Positions 52,420 to 62,554 of a DNA stretch of 64,000 bases are shown piece after piece. Every line of letters begins with the position of its first letter. Within the stretch, counting starts at the first letter, position 1. The DNA is taken from NCBI RefSeq assembly GCF_024758505.1, contig NZ_CP077970.1, forward strand, positions 3,348,001 to 3,412,000. The letters run 5' to 3'. This DNA is from Bradyrhizobium arachidis (GTDB taxonomy: Bacteria; Pseudomonadota; Alphaproteobacteria; Rhizobiales; Xanthobacteraceae). Made by a program: the position numbers and the translations under genes. The notes beneath the pieces were generated by a model that searched no databases, had not been told where the DNA came from, and saw nothing but the letters and a program-made list of their open reading frames with translations.

Positions 52420-53409
52420 ATGAAAAACGACGAAATCCTGAGCCAGATCACCGAGTTCTGCCGCAAGGCGGACATGGCGGAATCGACGTTTGGCCGGCGT
52501 GCGGTGAACGATGGGAAGCTGGTGCACCGCCTGCGCGAGGGAAAGCGCATCACCATCGACACGCTGGACCGGATCCAGGCCTACATGGCCGCATCGACCG
52601 GCGGCCTGCCGCCGCCGCGGGGACTTCAGGTGCCCCCGGAAAAGCGCGATCCGCGCGGCAATTTCCGCTTCTTCGAGAACCGGCAGAAATACCTGCTGTT
52701 CGTCCACACCTGCAGCGAGAAGCGGGTGGTCGCAGACAGGGTTGCGCTTGAGCTCGCCACCATTCACCCGCGCCCGCCGGCCCTGCGCATATTCGATGCG
52801 GGCGTCGGCGACGGCACGGTGCTGGCGCGGGTGCTGCGCGCAACGCACCAGCGCTTCCCACACATGCCGTTCTATGTCGCCGGCAAGGAGCTCAGCCTCG
52901 AGGACCTGCGCCTGACGCTGGAGAAGGTGCCGGATCGCATTTTCGAGCATCCGGCATCGGTGTTCGTCTTCACCAACATGTTCTACTCGGAGGCACCCTG
53001 GCTCGCGCCGGCATCGCCGGCGGCGGCGGCTGCGACCGTCTGGCACGAAGTTCCGCTGCGGGGCGCTTCAACGGGCGAATTCGAGACCCAGATCGCCGAG
53101 CTGAAGCCATTCCTGGAGCAGAACTGGCGGGCGGCGATCAGCCCAAGCACCGCCATGCCGCTCTATGAACGACCCGTCGTGCTGGTGCTCTATCGCGAGG
53201 ACCACAGGTTCCTGCTGGATTCGACCATTCCGCGGCCGGGTCAGACCGAGGCCAATTTCGACCTTGTTATTGCATCCCAGCCATACCGTGCCCTGTCCTC
53301 GGTCAATTTCCGGGCAAAACGCATCATTGCGCCCCTGGCACGGGCACTTCGGCCGGGGGCCGGCTCATCGGTATTCACTCCCATGGCCACGATCCCGGCA
53401 TGGAAATGA
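52420..53409 (+). CDS. SAM-dependent methyltransferase, 5' part of frameshifted gene
   Basis: A 329-residue frame from ATG at 52420. The first 60 residues look like a small helix-turn-helix (MAESTFGRRAVNDGKLVHRL), and the methyltransferase domain carries motif I LRIFDAGVGDGTVL at about residues 125-138. The last about 18 residues (after ALRPG) are out of phase: the frame one base earlier reads GRLIGIHSHGHDPG and continues into the ORF at 53400. The shift lies at a run of five G (53355-53359). The substrate is unknown. Confidence 0.75.
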   Translation: MKNDEILSQITEFCRKADMAESTFGRRAVNDGKLVHRLREGKRITIDTLDRIQAYMAASTGGLPPPRGLQVPPEKRDPRGNFRFFENRQKYLLFVHTCSEKRVVADRVALELATIHPRPPALRIFDAGVGDGTVLARVLRATHQRFPHMPFYVAGKELSLEDLRLTLEKVPDRIFEHPASVFVFTNMFYSEAPWLAPASPAAAAATVWHEVPLRGASTGEFETQIAELKPFLEQNWRAAISPSTAMPLYERPVVLVLYREDHRFLLDSTIPRPGQTEANFDLVIASQPYRALSSVNFRAKRIIAPLARALRPGAGSSVFTPMATIPAWK

Positions 53410-53771
53410 TCCAGGCGATCTGGCCTGGAGAAAATCCTTTCTCGGTGAGCCGGCATGAGCTATTGCGCGCCGTTAAGTATGAGCTCGGTTCGTTGGGCCG
53501 GGACCTAAATTTTAATGCTTATGCGGATAACCGTTCGATCTTCAGGTATGATATGGAAGCGCTGCCCAACGAGGTGACGGGTACCATCGGAACCTCGACG
53601 GCCTTTGCAGCGTGGAATGCGGCGGTGTATGTGGCGCAGATCGAGGACGACCGGTTGACAGAAATGACTCAAAACGGCCGCACTCTGGATGCTGCCCGGG
53701 ACGTGCTGCGAAAGTACAACGGGCTCTGGTTTCTCGACGAATCCTACGTCATCTCGCGACGGCGTGATTGA
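53400..53771 (+). CDS. SAM-dependent methyltransferase, 3' part of frameshifted gene
   Basis: A 123-residue frame beginning MEMIQAIWPGENPFSVSRHELLRAV when read from the ATG at 53400 (written in two parts: MEMIQAIWPGENPF and SVSRHELLRAV). The residues before this ATG in the same frame continue the methyltransferase core. It has no ribosome-binding site of its own that looks convincing. It should be read as the C-terminal part of the upstream gene. Confidence 0.65.
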   Translation: MEMIQAIWPGENPFSVSRHELLRAVKYELGSLGRDLNFNAYADNRSIFRYDMEALPNEVTGTIGTSTAFAAWNAAVYVAQIEDDRLTEMTQNGRTLDAARDVLRKYNGLWFLDESYVISRRRD

Positions 53772-53832
53772 CATAATTCATACGTAAACATCGCAAACGA
53801 ACCGCCGAGAGCGGCGGAACAAGGGGTTACTG
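53768..53832 (+). promoter_or_regulatory. metK leader with TTGACA and short hairpin
   Basis: TTGACA occurs at 53768-53773, overlapping the previous stop codon, but no good -10 follows at normal spacing. A hairpin with arms CCGCC (53802-53806) and GGCGG (53813-53817) precedes AAGGGG, the ribosome-binding site of metK. The leader is too short and does not match the SAM-II pseudoknot pattern. Confidence 0.3.
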
Positions 53833-55029
<1,197 letters not shown>

Positions 55030-55037
55030 TTCTCGCC

Positions 55038-55115
55038 GTCATTCCGGGGCGGTCCGAAGGACCGAACCCGGAATCCCGAGATTCCGGGTTCGCGCTCTGC
55101 GCGCCCCGGAATGAC
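55038..55115. repeat. Palindromic element between metK and ahcY
   Basis: Outer arms GTCATTCCGGGGC (55038-55050) and GCCCCGGAATGAC (55103-55115) enclose a strong hairpin AACCCGGAATC / GATTCCGGGTT (55065-55075 and 55080-55090) with loop CCGA. It belongs to the same family as the second palindrome at 42750-42783. It ends 26 bases before the ahcY start and may structure the metK-ahcY transcript. Confidence 0.8.
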
Positions 55116-55140
55116 TTTTTCAAACAACAGGACACTCGCA

Positions 55141-56562
55141 ATGAACGCCAAGCCCGGCTTCACCGATTACATCGTCAAGGACATTTCGCTCGCCGATTTC
55201 GGCCGCAAGGAGCTCTCGCTGGCCGAGACCGAGATGCCCGGCCTGATGGCCACCCGCGAGGAGTTCGGCCCGAAGCAGCCGCTGAAGGGCGCGCGTATCG
55301 CTGGCTCCCTGCATATGACGATCCAGACCGGCGTGCTGATCGAGACGCTGGCAGCACTCGGCGCCGACATTCGCTGGGTCTCCTGCAACATCTATTCTAC
55401 GCAGGACCACGCCGCGGCGGCGATCGCAGCCGCCGGCATTCCGGTGTTCGCGGTCAAGGGCGAGACGCTGAAAGACTACTGGGACTACACCGCAAAACTG
55501 TTCGACTGGCACGGTGGCGGTCACCCGAACATGATCCTGGACGACGGTGGCGACGCCACCATGTACGTCCATCTCGGCCTGCGCGCCGAGAACGGCGACA
55601 CCGCGTTCCTGGATAAGCCGGGTTCGGAAGAAGAGGAAGTGTTCTTCGCGCTCTTGAAGAAACAGCTCAAGGAAAAGCCGAAGGGCTACTTCGCCGCGAT
55701 CGCCAAGAGCATCAAGGGTGTTTCCGAAGAGACCACCACGGGCGTGCATCGTCTCTACGACATGCAGAAGGCAGGCACGCTGCTGTGGCCGGCCATCAAC
55801 GTCAACGACAGCGTCACCAAGTCGAAGTTCGACAATCTCTATGGCTGCCGTGAATCGCTGGTCGACGGCATCCGCCGCGGCACCGACGTGATGATGTCGG
55901 GCAAGGTCGCGATGGTCGCGGGCTTCGGCGACGTCGGCAAGGGTTCTGCGGCTTCGCTGCGCCAGGCCGGCTGCCGCGTCATGGTCTCCGAGATCGATCC
56001 GATCTGCGCGCTCCAGGCCGCGATGGAAGGCTACGAGGTCGTGACCATGGAAGACGCGGCGCCCCGCGCCGACATCTTTGTCACGGCCACCGGCAACAAG
56101 GACATCATCACGATCGAGCACATGCGCGCGATGAAGGATCGCGCCATCGTTTGCAACATCGGCCACTTCGACAACGAGATCCAGATCGCGGGTCTGCGTA
56201 ACCTGAAGTGGACCAACATCAAGCCGCAGGTCGACGAGATCGAATTCCCCGATAAGCACCGCATCATCATGCTGTCGGAAGGCCGCCTCGTGAACCTCGG
56301 CAACGCGATGGGTCATCCGTCCTTCGTGATGTCGGCCTCCTTCACCAACCAGACGCTGGCGCAGATCGAGCTCTTCGCCAACAACAAGGACGGCAAGTAC
56401 AAGAAGGAAGTCTACGTGCTGCCGAAGTCACTCGACGAGAAGGTCGCGCGTCTCCACCTCGCCAAGATCGGCGTCAAGCTCACCGAGCTCCGCAAGGACC
56501 AGGCCGACTACATCGGCGTGAAGCAGGAAGGCCCGTACAAGTCGGACCACTACCGCTACTGA
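55141..56562 (+). CDS. ahcY: S-adenosylhomocysteine hydrolase
   Basis: A 473-residue NAD-dependent enzyme that splits S-adenosylhomocysteine to adenosine and homocysteine. Hallmarks are [62 protein letters not shown] (NAD fold) and the C-terminal KSDHYRY. The length matches the longer bacterial form with an insertion. With metK it forms the methyl cycle. ATG at 55141 is chosen at the [10 protein letters not shown] family start. A terminator follows at 56588. Confidence 0.98.
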   Translation: MNAKPGFTDYIVKDISLADFGRKELSLAETEMPGLMATREEFGPKQPLKGARIAGSLHMTIQTGVLIETLAALGADIRWVSCNIYSTQDHAAAAIAAAGIPVFAVKGETLKDYWDYTAKLFDWHGGGHPNMILDDGGDATMYVHLGLRAENGDTAFLDKPGSEEEEVFFALLKKQLKEKPKGYFAAIAKSIKGVSEETTTGVHRLYDMQKAGTLLWPAINVNDSVTKSKFDNLYGCRESLVDGIRRGTDVMMSGKVAMVAGFGDVGKGSAASLRQAGCRVMVSEIDPICALQAAMEGYEVVTMEDAAPRADIFVTATGNKDIITIEHMRAMKDRAIVCNIGHFDNEIQIAGLRNLKWTNIKPQVDEIEFPDKHRIIMLSEGRLVNLGNAMGHPSFVMSASFTNQTLAQIELFANNKDGKYKKEVYVLPKSLDEKVARLHLAKIGVKLTELRKDQADYIGVKQEGPYKSDHYRY

Positions 56563-56587
56563 GGTCCGATCGCCTCGAGACACACAG

Positions 56588-56615
56588 AAGCCCCGGCGTG
56601 AGCCGGGGCTTTTTT
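56588..56615 (+). terminator. Rho-independent terminator after ahcY
   Basis: A nine-base perfect stem AGCCCCGGC (56589-56597) and GCCGGGGCT (56602-56610) with a GTGA loop is followed by a T run (56610-56615). It lies 26 bases after the ahcY stop. Confidence 0.93.
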
Positions 56616-56735
56616 GTTGGTTATCGGTCTGATACTCTCATAGGTAGAGCCAAAATAAGCCTGCCATCTCTGCAGCGGGCGGCCCATTTCCCGACACATA
56701 TTGTCAGACACCGAAATCATTTTGGAGGGAGTGCG

Positions 56736-57155
56736 ATGTCCAACGAAGCCGCCAACGTCAAGATATTGCAGGAAGCCTATCGCCAGTGGCACGAGAGCAA
56801 GGGTGGCAGCGTCAACTTTTGGTTCACGGACGTGGTCGCCGAGAAGGTCAGCTTTGGATCGGCGCCGCGCGGCGCCGCTCCGCTGCAATTTGCCAGGCAG
56901 TATCACGACAGCACTGAGCTACACGGGTATTTCAACGACCTGTTGGGGAACTGGGCCATGCAGTACTACAGGATCGACGAGTATATCGCGCAGGGTGACG
57001 TCGTCATCGCTCGCGGCCACACGGCCTGGACCAACAAGAAGACGGGCAAGACCGCTGATACGCCGAAGATGGATTATTGGCGGTTCAAGGACGGCAAGGC
57101 CATCGAGTTCTACGAATATTTCGACACGCAATGCGTCGCGCTAGCCGCGACATGA
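56736..57155 (+). CDS. NTF2/SnoaL-like protein
   Basis: A 139-residue protein of the cone-shaped NTF2-like fold. The pattern ILQEAYRQWHESKGGSVNF at the N-terminus and the C-terminal DYWRFKDGKAIEFYEYFDT are typical of SnoaL-like proteins. Members include polyketide cyclases, isomerases and non-enzymatic binding proteins, so the activity is not predicted. ATG at 56736 is preceded by GGAGGGAG. It is an independent gene after the ahcY terminator. Confidence 0.85.
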   Translation: MSNEAANVKILQEAYRQWHESKGGSVNFWFTDVVAEKVSFGSAPRGAAPLQFARQYHDSTELHGYFNDLLGNWAMQYYRIDEYIAQGDVVIARGHTAWTNKKTGKTADTPKMDYWRFKDGKAIEFYEYFDTQCVALAAT

Positions 57156-57264
57156 CGAAGGCAGCGATCCGTCGCGGCCTTGCGGGCGAGAGAGTCCGCA
57201 AGGCCATCGATGCGGCGTGCAAAGGATGGGGACACCTTGCTTGCGAGGTCCCCCGTCTTGCGCA

Positions 57265-57468
57265 TCATTTCTTGATGCCGCAGGTATTGGTGTTCTTGCA
57301 CTGGCTGCCGAGGCCGCCGTCGATCGTGCAAGGGTTACAGAACTTGGGCCGATTGCTGCCGGCCGTGACGCAGTTTGGGCTGCCGGGCCGGCAGTTGGCG
57401 GAGGCGGTGTCCACCGCGAACGACAGGACCGTCAATGCAAGCAGGGTCGCAGAGAGAATGCGGGTCAT
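57265..57468 (-). CDS. Small secreted Cys-rich protein
   Basis: A 67-residue precursor with a Sec signal peptide of about 24 residues (MTRILSATLLALTVLSFA, cleavage near DTASA). The mature peptide of about 43 residues has six Cys and reads NCRPGSPNCVTAGSN then FCNPCTIDGG and CKNTNTCG. The cysteines could form three disulfides or bind a metal. AAGGAGAC lies before the ATG at 57468. No family was recognised. Confidence 0.75.
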   Translation of the reverse strand: MTRILSATLLALTVLSFAVDTASANCRPGSPNCVTAGSNRPKFCNPCTIDGGLGSQCKNTNTCGIKK

Positions 57469-57644
57469 GGCTGTCTCCTTGGGTTGGGTTCCTCTCGTGA
57501 GGACGACAGGAGTTTGAGCACGCGCGGGCACGATTTTCTGTGCGACGGATCACGCGTTCGTCGGGCAGGGCAGTCCGTTCTTCGGTTCTTGCGGATTGAC
57601 TGGTTCCATCACCGATTGGACAATCGCAGGCGGCGGAGGGAAAC

Positions 57645-59102
57645 ATGCAAGAACATTTCGACGTGCTGATCGTCGGTGCCGGCTTGTCCGGCATCGGCGC
57701 GGGCTATCATTTGCAGACGAAGTGCCCGACCAAGAGCTACGTCATCCTGGAAGGTCGCGCGTGCAGCGGCGGCACCTGGGATTTGTTCCGCTATCCCGGC
57801 ATCCGGTCCGACAGCGACATGTTCACGCTCGGCTATTCCTTCAAGCCGTGGACCGATCCGAAGGCGATCGCCGACGGCCCGCAGATATTGAAGTATGTGC
57901 GCGAGACGGCGGCCGAGAACGGCATCGACAAGAAGATCCGCTACGGCCATCGCGTCAAGCGTGCGTCGTGGTCGACGGGCGATGCGCGCTGGACCGTCGA
58001 GGCCGAGCGCGTGACGGGCGAGGGCGCAACCGAGACCGTGCGCTTCACCTGCAATTTCCTGTTCATGTGCGCCGGCTACTACAAATACGAGCAGGGTTAC
58101 ACGCCGGAGTTCAAGGGCACCGCGGATTTCGCGGGCCGTATCGTGCATCCGCAGAAATGGACCGAGGACATCGATTATGCGGACAAGCGCGTCGTCGTGA
58201 TCGGCTCGGGCGCGACGGCCGTGACGCTGGTGCCGGAGCTCGCGAAGAAGGCCGCGCAAGTCACCATGCTGCAGCGCTCGCCGACTTATGTTGTGTCGCG
58301 TCCGGCGCAGGATCCGGTCGCCAACAAGCTGCGCCGCAATCTGCCGACCACGCTCGCCTATCATCTGATCCGCTGGCGCAACGTGATGTGGGGGATGTTC
58401 TTCTTCCAGCTCAGCCGCCGCCGGCCGGACAAGGTGAAGAACCTGATCCTCGGCGGCGTGCGCATGGCGCTTGGGCCCGACTATGACGTCGCGACCCACT
58501 TTACGCCGCGCTACAATCCCTGGGACCAGCGCCTCTGCCTGGTGCCCGACGGCGATCTGTTCAAGGCGATCCGCGAGAAGCGGGCCGCCGTCGTCACCAA
58601 CGAGATCGACACGTTCACGACGGACGGAATCCGCCTCAAGGATGGCAGCCAGCTGGACGCCGACATCATCGTCACCGCGACCGGATTGGTGCTGGAGGTC
58701 GTTGGCGGGCTCGAGGTCAGCGTCGACGGCCGTCAGGTCGATTTCGCCAACACGCTGACCTACAAGGGCATGATGTACGCCGACGTGCCCAACATGGCCT
58801 CCGCCTTCGGCTATACCAACGCATCGTGGACGCTGAAATGCGACCTGACCTGCGAATATGTCTGTCGCCTCATCAACTACATGGATCGGCATAATTATCG
58901 GCAATGCATGCCGCATAATACCGACACCACGGTCACGCCGCAGCCTTCGCTCGACTTCTCGTCCGGCTATGTGCAGCGCTCGATTGCCAAGATGCCCAAG
59001 CAAGGCTCGAAGCGCCCGTGGAAGCTCTACCAGAACTATGCCTTCGACATCGTGACCTTGCGTTTCGGCAAGGTCGACGATGGCGTGATGCAATATTCCT
59101 GA
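57645..59102 (+). CDS. Flavin-containing monooxygenase (Baeyer-Villiger type)
   Basis: A 485-residue class B flavoprotein. The FAD-binding VLIVGAGLSGIGAGYHL is at about residues 7-23, and the NADPH-binding VVVIGSGATAVTLVPEL begins near residue 184. The fingerprint between them, FAGRIVHPQKWTED, matches the Baeyer-Villiger pattern FxGxxxHxxxW. The C-terminal part is complete. It probably inserts oxygen next to a ketone or oxidises a heteroatom. It lies alone between a small secreted protein and an SDR, with which it is convergent; substrate unknown. Confidence 0.9.
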   Translation: MQEHFDVLIVGAGLSGIGAGYHLQTKCPTKSYVILEGRACSGGTWDLFRYPGIRSDSDMFTLGYSFKPWTDPKAIADGPQILKYVRETAAENGIDKKIRYGHRVKRASWSTGDARWTVEAERVTGEGATETVRFTCNFLFMCAGYYKYEQGYTPEFKGTADFAGRIVHPQKWTEDIDYADKRVVVIGSGATAVTLVPELAKKAAQVTMLQRSPTYVVSRPAQDPVANKLRRNLPTTLAYHLIRWRNVMWGMFFFQLSRRRPDKVKNLILGGVRMALGPDYDVATHFTPRYNPWDQRLCLVPDGDLFKAIREKRAAVVTNEIDTFTTDGIRLKDGSQLDADIIVTATGLVLEVVGGLEVSVDGRQVDFANTLTYKGMMYADVPNMASAFGYTNASWTLKCDLTCEYVCRLINYMDRHNYRQCMPHNTDTTVTPQPSLDFSSGYVQRSIAKMPKQGSKRPWKLYQNYAFDIVTLRFGKVDDGVMQYS

Positions 59103-59128
59103 TTGCTGTTGTTGTTTTCCCGTCCCGT

Positions 59129-59839
59129 TCAGTGGCCGGCGCTCTGGCCGCCGTCGACGTGGAGGATCTCGCCGGTCACGAAGCCGGCCTGCTCGAGGTA
59201 GAGCACGGCGTCGACGACATCGGACATCTCGCCCATGTGCCCAACTGGATGCAGCGGGTTGAGGAAGGAATGTGTTTCGACCGGGTGCATCGGCGACTTG
59301 ATCACGCCGAGAGCGACGGCGTTGGCACGGATTCCGCGCTTGGCGTATTCGATCGCAAGCGACTTTGTTGCGGCGTTGAGCCCGCCCTTGGTCAGCGAGG
59401 CCAGCACTGATGGAACGTTCGAATTCGCGTGATCGACGAGGCTCGTGGAGATCTGCACGACGTGGCCCGAGCCCTGCTTCTCCATCTCGGCAATGGCGAG
59501 CTGGGTGATGCGGAAGAAACCGGCGACGTTGACACCGAGCACGTTCGCATAGTCTTCGGCCGTGTACGCCGTGAAGGGTTTTGCGACGAAGATGCCGGCA
59601 TTGTTGACCAGCGTGTCGACGCGGCCAAAACGGTCCTTCGCGGCGGCAACCACCCGCTCGGCGGTGGCCCAGTCGGCGATATCGCCGGCAACGGTGAGGA
59701 CGCCGTCGTCGTTGGACGGCTTGATCGACCGGGCGGTTGCGACCACGCGATAATTGCGGTCGCGATAGGCCTGGACGAGGGCGGCGCCGATGCCTTGCGA
59801 TGCGCCGGTAATGATTGCGACTTTCTGCTCGATACCCAT
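59129..59839 (-). CDS. SDR family protein lacking the catalytic Tyr
   Basis: A 236-residue short-chain dehydrogenase by fold: cofactor motif AIITGASQGIGAAL, NNAG, the Ser of VVQISTSL and a C-terminal VDGGQSAGH. At the usual YxxxK position the sequence is ASLTK (before GGLNAATKSLAIEYA), so Lys is kept but Tyr is Ala. The reductase activity may be lost or altered. ATG at 59839 has AGGAGA upstream; the longer in-frame form from 60157 would overlap the LysR gene. It is divergent from that regulator. Confidence 0.9.
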   Translation of the reverse strand: MGIEQKVAIITGASQGIGAALVQAYRDRNYRVVATARSIKPSNDDGVLTVAGDIADWATAERVVAAAKDRFGRVDTLVNNAGIFVAKPFTAYTAEDYANVLGVNVAGFFRITQLAIAEMEKQGSGHVVQISTSLVDHANSNVPSVLASLTKGGLNAATKSLAIEYAKRGIRANAVALGVIKSPMHPVETHSFLNPLHPVGHMGEMSDVVDAVLYLEQAGFVTGEILHVDGGQSAGH

Positions 59840-60069
59840 GGAAATCTCCTGTTGGCTGTCTGGGGTTGAATCGGTGCCGATCGGCTGCGGTGGCGGTGGA
59901 TCGGCTTGCCGCGAGAGGTAGGCCGGCAGGGGATCGACGCGAAGCCACGCTGGCCGAGCGACACTGTTGCGCGTTGCGAGCGAATGCCGGATGCGGCCCC
60001 GTCGGTTGTCGCAAGAGTGGCGAAGCCCTAGGTTGGGCGCAGGGCTCACGTGACGCCGACGGGGGACGC

Positions 60070-60993
60070 ATGGATCGTCTGGATACGATGAAGGTCTTCG
60101 TCGTTGCGGTCGACGAGGGGAGTCTCGCAGCCGCCGGCCGCAAGCTCGGACGCTCACCCGCGGCTGTCAGCCGCGCCATCGCCTTTCTGGAAGAGCGGGT
60201 CGGCACCGAGCTCCTTCACCGCACCACGCGATCGATCAAGCTCAGCGAGGAGGGCGAGCGCTATGTCGCGATCTGCCGCCGCGTGCTGACCGAACTCGAG
60301 GAAGCCGACATCGTCGCGGCGGGGCCGCGTGCGGCGCCACGCGGCATGCTCTCGCTGACGGGGCCGGTGGTTTCGGGCGAGATGGTGCTGCAGCCGATCC
60401 TTGATGCGTTCCTGGACGCCTATCCGACCGTGTCGGCGCGGCTCCTGCTGCTCGACCGCGCCGTCAACCTGATCGAGGAGGGTTTTGACATCGCGCTCCG
60501 CATCGGTCAGCTCTCGGATTCAGCGATGGTCGCGACGCGGGTTGGCGAGGTGCGCCGCCTCGTGGTGGCCGCGCCGCGCTATCTGAAGCAGCATCCGCGC
60601 ATCGAGGAGCCCGCCGATCTCGCAAAACACCAGATCATCGGCATGGCTCATATCCCGAATTCGTGGACCTTTGCACCCGCCGGGAAATCGTCCGTGCCGC
60701 GGACCGTCCAGATCACGCCGCGTCTCGTGAGCAACAGCACCTACGCCGCCGTGGCCTCGGCCGTCAGCGGGCGCGGCGTGGCGCGCCTGTACTCGTACCA
60801 GGTGGCCGAGCAGGTGAAGAAGGGCAATCTCGAGATCGTGCTCGCCGACGACGAGGATCCGCCGATGCCGGTGCATGTGATCACACCGCAGGGACGACTG
60901 TCGGTGCCGAAGGTGCGTGCCTTCATGGACTTCGCTGTGCCGCGCCTGAAGAAGCAATTCGCGATTCTGGCGAAGGACATCGGAGATCGCTGA
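60070..60993 (+). CDS. LysR family transcriptional regulator
   Basis: A 307-residue LysR-type regulator. The N-terminal winged helix has DTMKVFVVAVDEGSLAAAG and SPAAVSRAIAFLEERVGTELLHR, the family HTH region. The remaining 220 residues are the periplasmic-binding-like effector domain (LSLTGPVVSGEMVLQPIL). Its ATG at 60070 is 231 bases from the start of the divergent SDR gene, the usual arrangement for a LysR protein controlling its neighbour. Confidence 0.93.
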   Translation: MDRLDTMKVFVVAVDEGSLAAAGRKLGRSPAAVSRAIAFLEERVGTELLHRTTRSIKLSEEGERYVAICRRVLTELEEADIVAAGPRAAPRGMLSLTGPVVSGEMVLQPILDAFLDAYPTVSARLLLLDRAVNLIEEGFDIALRIGQLSDSAMVATRVGEVRRLVVAAPRYLKQHPRIEEPADLAKHQIIGMAHIPNSWTFAPAGKSSVPRTVQITPRLVSNSTYAAVASAVSGRGVARLYSYQVAEQVKKGNLEIVLADDEDPPMPVHVITPQGRLSVPKVRAFMDFAVPRLKKQFAILAKDIGDR

Positions 60994-61116
60994 ATTGTTA
61001 TTCGATCGTGACACGAAAGTGTGTCTCTCGGCTGCCTGCGTTCGTCTTGATTGGGCCTAATTCTGCGCCGAACACGCGACGCGTCGCCGCCCGCTTTCCC
61101 AATACAAGAGACAGAC

Positions 61117-62157
61117 ATGTCCGATCCTATCGACCACGCTCGCCGTCGCTTCATCTCGTCTGCTGCCATGACTCTCGCGGCTGCGCCGATCGTCTTCAAC
61201 GATGTCGCCGTTGCGCAGACTTCGCCAGCGCGGCCGGCCATCAAGCCCGGCACGACCAAGGCGTTTGCGGCCCTGAAGCAGATCGACGCCGGCGTTCTCA
61301 ATGTCGGCTATGCCGAGGCGGGACCTGCCGACGGTCCCGCGGTCATCCTGCTGCACGGCTGGCCCTATGACATCCACAGCTTCCTCGACGTCGCCCCGGC
61401 GTTGGCAGAGGCCGGCTATCGCGTCATCGTCCCGCACCTGCGCGGCTACGGCACCACGCGCTTCCTCTCTGGCGAGACCATGCGCAACGGCGAGCCAGCC
61501 GCACTGGCCACCGACATCGTCGCGCTGATGGACGCGCTGGGAATCAGGCAGGCGACGCTCGCGGGCTACGATTGGGGCGCGCGAACCGCCAACATCGTCG
61601 CGGCGCTCTGGCCGGAGCGCGTCAAGGCCATGGTCTCGGTGAGCGGCTACCTGATCTCAAGTCAGGAGGCCGGCAAGATGCCGTTGCCGCCGAGCGCCGA
61701 GCTGCAATGGTGGTACCAGTATTATTTCGCGACCGAGCGCGGCCGCGAGGGTTATGCGAAGAACCGGCACGACTTCGCCAAGCTGATCTGGAAGCTGGCC
61801 TCACCGAAATGGGACTTTGACGATGCCACCTTCGACCGCAGCGCGGCGTCGCTCGACAATCCTGACCATGTCGACATCACGATCCACAACTATCGCTGGC
61901 GGCTTGCTCTGGCGGAGGGGGAGGCGAAATACGCCGAGCTCGAGAAGCGGCTGGCGGCGGCGCCCGTGATCACGGTGCCGACGATCACGATGGAAGGCGA
62001 TGCCAATGGCGCGCCGCATCCGCCGCCCGCGGCCTATGCCAAGAAATTCTCCGGTAAGTACGAGCACCGGACGATCGACGGTGGCATCGGGCACAACCTC
62101 CCGCAGGAAGCCCCGCAGGCTTTTGTCGAAGCCGTCCTTGATGTCGCCAAGGCGTGA
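61117..62157 (+). CDS. Tat-exported alpha/beta hydrolase
   Basis: A 346-residue hydrolase. The N-terminus DHARRRFISSAAMTLAAAP carries a twin-arginine signal (RRRF then hydrophobic stretch). The fold follows: ILLHGWPYDIHSF (oxyanion loop), LAGYDWGARTANIVA (nucleophile Asp in the GYDWGG-like elbow, epoxide-hydrolase style), and IDGGIGHNLPQEAP with the catalytic His. The Asp elbow suggests epoxide hydrolase or haloalkane dehalogenase-like chemistry. ATG at 61117 follows AAGAGACAG. It lies behind the LysR gene. Confidence 0.87.
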   Translation: MSDPIDHARRRFISSAAMTLAAAPIVFNDVAVAQTSPARPAIKPGTTKAFAALKQIDAGVLNVGYAEAGPADGPAVILLHGWPYDIHSFLDVAPALAEAGYRVIVPHLRGYGTTRFLSGETMRNGEPAALATDIVALMDALGIRQATLAGYDWGARTANIVAALWPERVKAMVSVSGYLISSQEAGKMPLPPSAELQWWYQYYFATERGREGYAKNRHDFAKLIWKLASPKWDFDDATFDRSAASLDNPDHVDITIHNYRWRLALAEGEAKYAELEKRLAAAPVITVPTITMEGDANGAPHPPPAAYAKKFSGKYEHRTIDGGIGHNLPQEAPQAFVEAVLDVAKA

Positions 62158-62288
62158 ACCGCCCTCTGCGTTGTTTTGCGTATAACGACCCTGGCCTGAA
62201 TCGGCCATGCTCGCCAAACGGTTAACGCCGGATTAACCGGCGGGCCCTAGGCTGTCTCGGCTGGGGTGCTCGCATCGAGGGGAGCCCA

Positions 62289-62444
62289 ATGGAAGCCCAG
62301 AAGATCGCGATCGACGCCATCGTGGCGTTGACCGAGTGCGACCGTGACGCGGTGGCCGCCTTCATTCGCCGGATGTACCTCGCCGGCGTCAGGGACCCCA
62401 AGCGCCTGACCTTCAAGGGACTGCAAGCGCTGGGGCGGGCGTGA
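62289..62444 (+). CDS. 51-residue small protein
   Basis: An ATG at 62289 preceded by GAGGGGAG opens a frame of 51 codons ending in TGA at 62442-62444: it starts MEAQKIAIDAIVALTECDRD and contains AAFIRRMYLAGVRDPKRLTF. The composition, mixed helical with balanced charge and GC-ending codons, looks like a real protein. No domain is recognised. Confidence 0.65.
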   Translation: MEAQKIAIDAIVALTECDRDAVAAFIRRMYLAGVRDPKRLTFKGLQALGRA

Positions 62445-62554
62445 TCCGATCCGTTTCAGCCTGACTCCAGGTACGGGAACCCGCCTGCGGCGCCTTGCCG
62501 CTGGGCCTGCGGCGGGTTACACGCATCTCCGGCTGGTCACTGGGGATTGGGGAA

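Larger units (their letters stand above)
52420..53771 (+). pseudogene. Methyltransferase gene broken by one-base loss at a G run
   Basis: Adding one G to the five-G run at 53355-53359 joins the two frames into one protein of about 450 residues (HTH, methyltransferase, C-terminal domain). This is a simple indel and could be a sequencing error in a homopolymer, a true mutation or phase-variable slippage. Confidence 0.7.

Noticed and set aside
53774..53832. SAM-II or other known SAM riboswitch before metK
   Set aside because: The leader is only about 60 bases and shows one short hairpin. No pseudoknot pattern of SAM-II was found.
57609..60206. 865-codon open frame on the minus strand
   Set aside because: It runs antisense across the monooxygenase and out of frame through the SDR. 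Its composition is Arg/Ala-rich without a domain.
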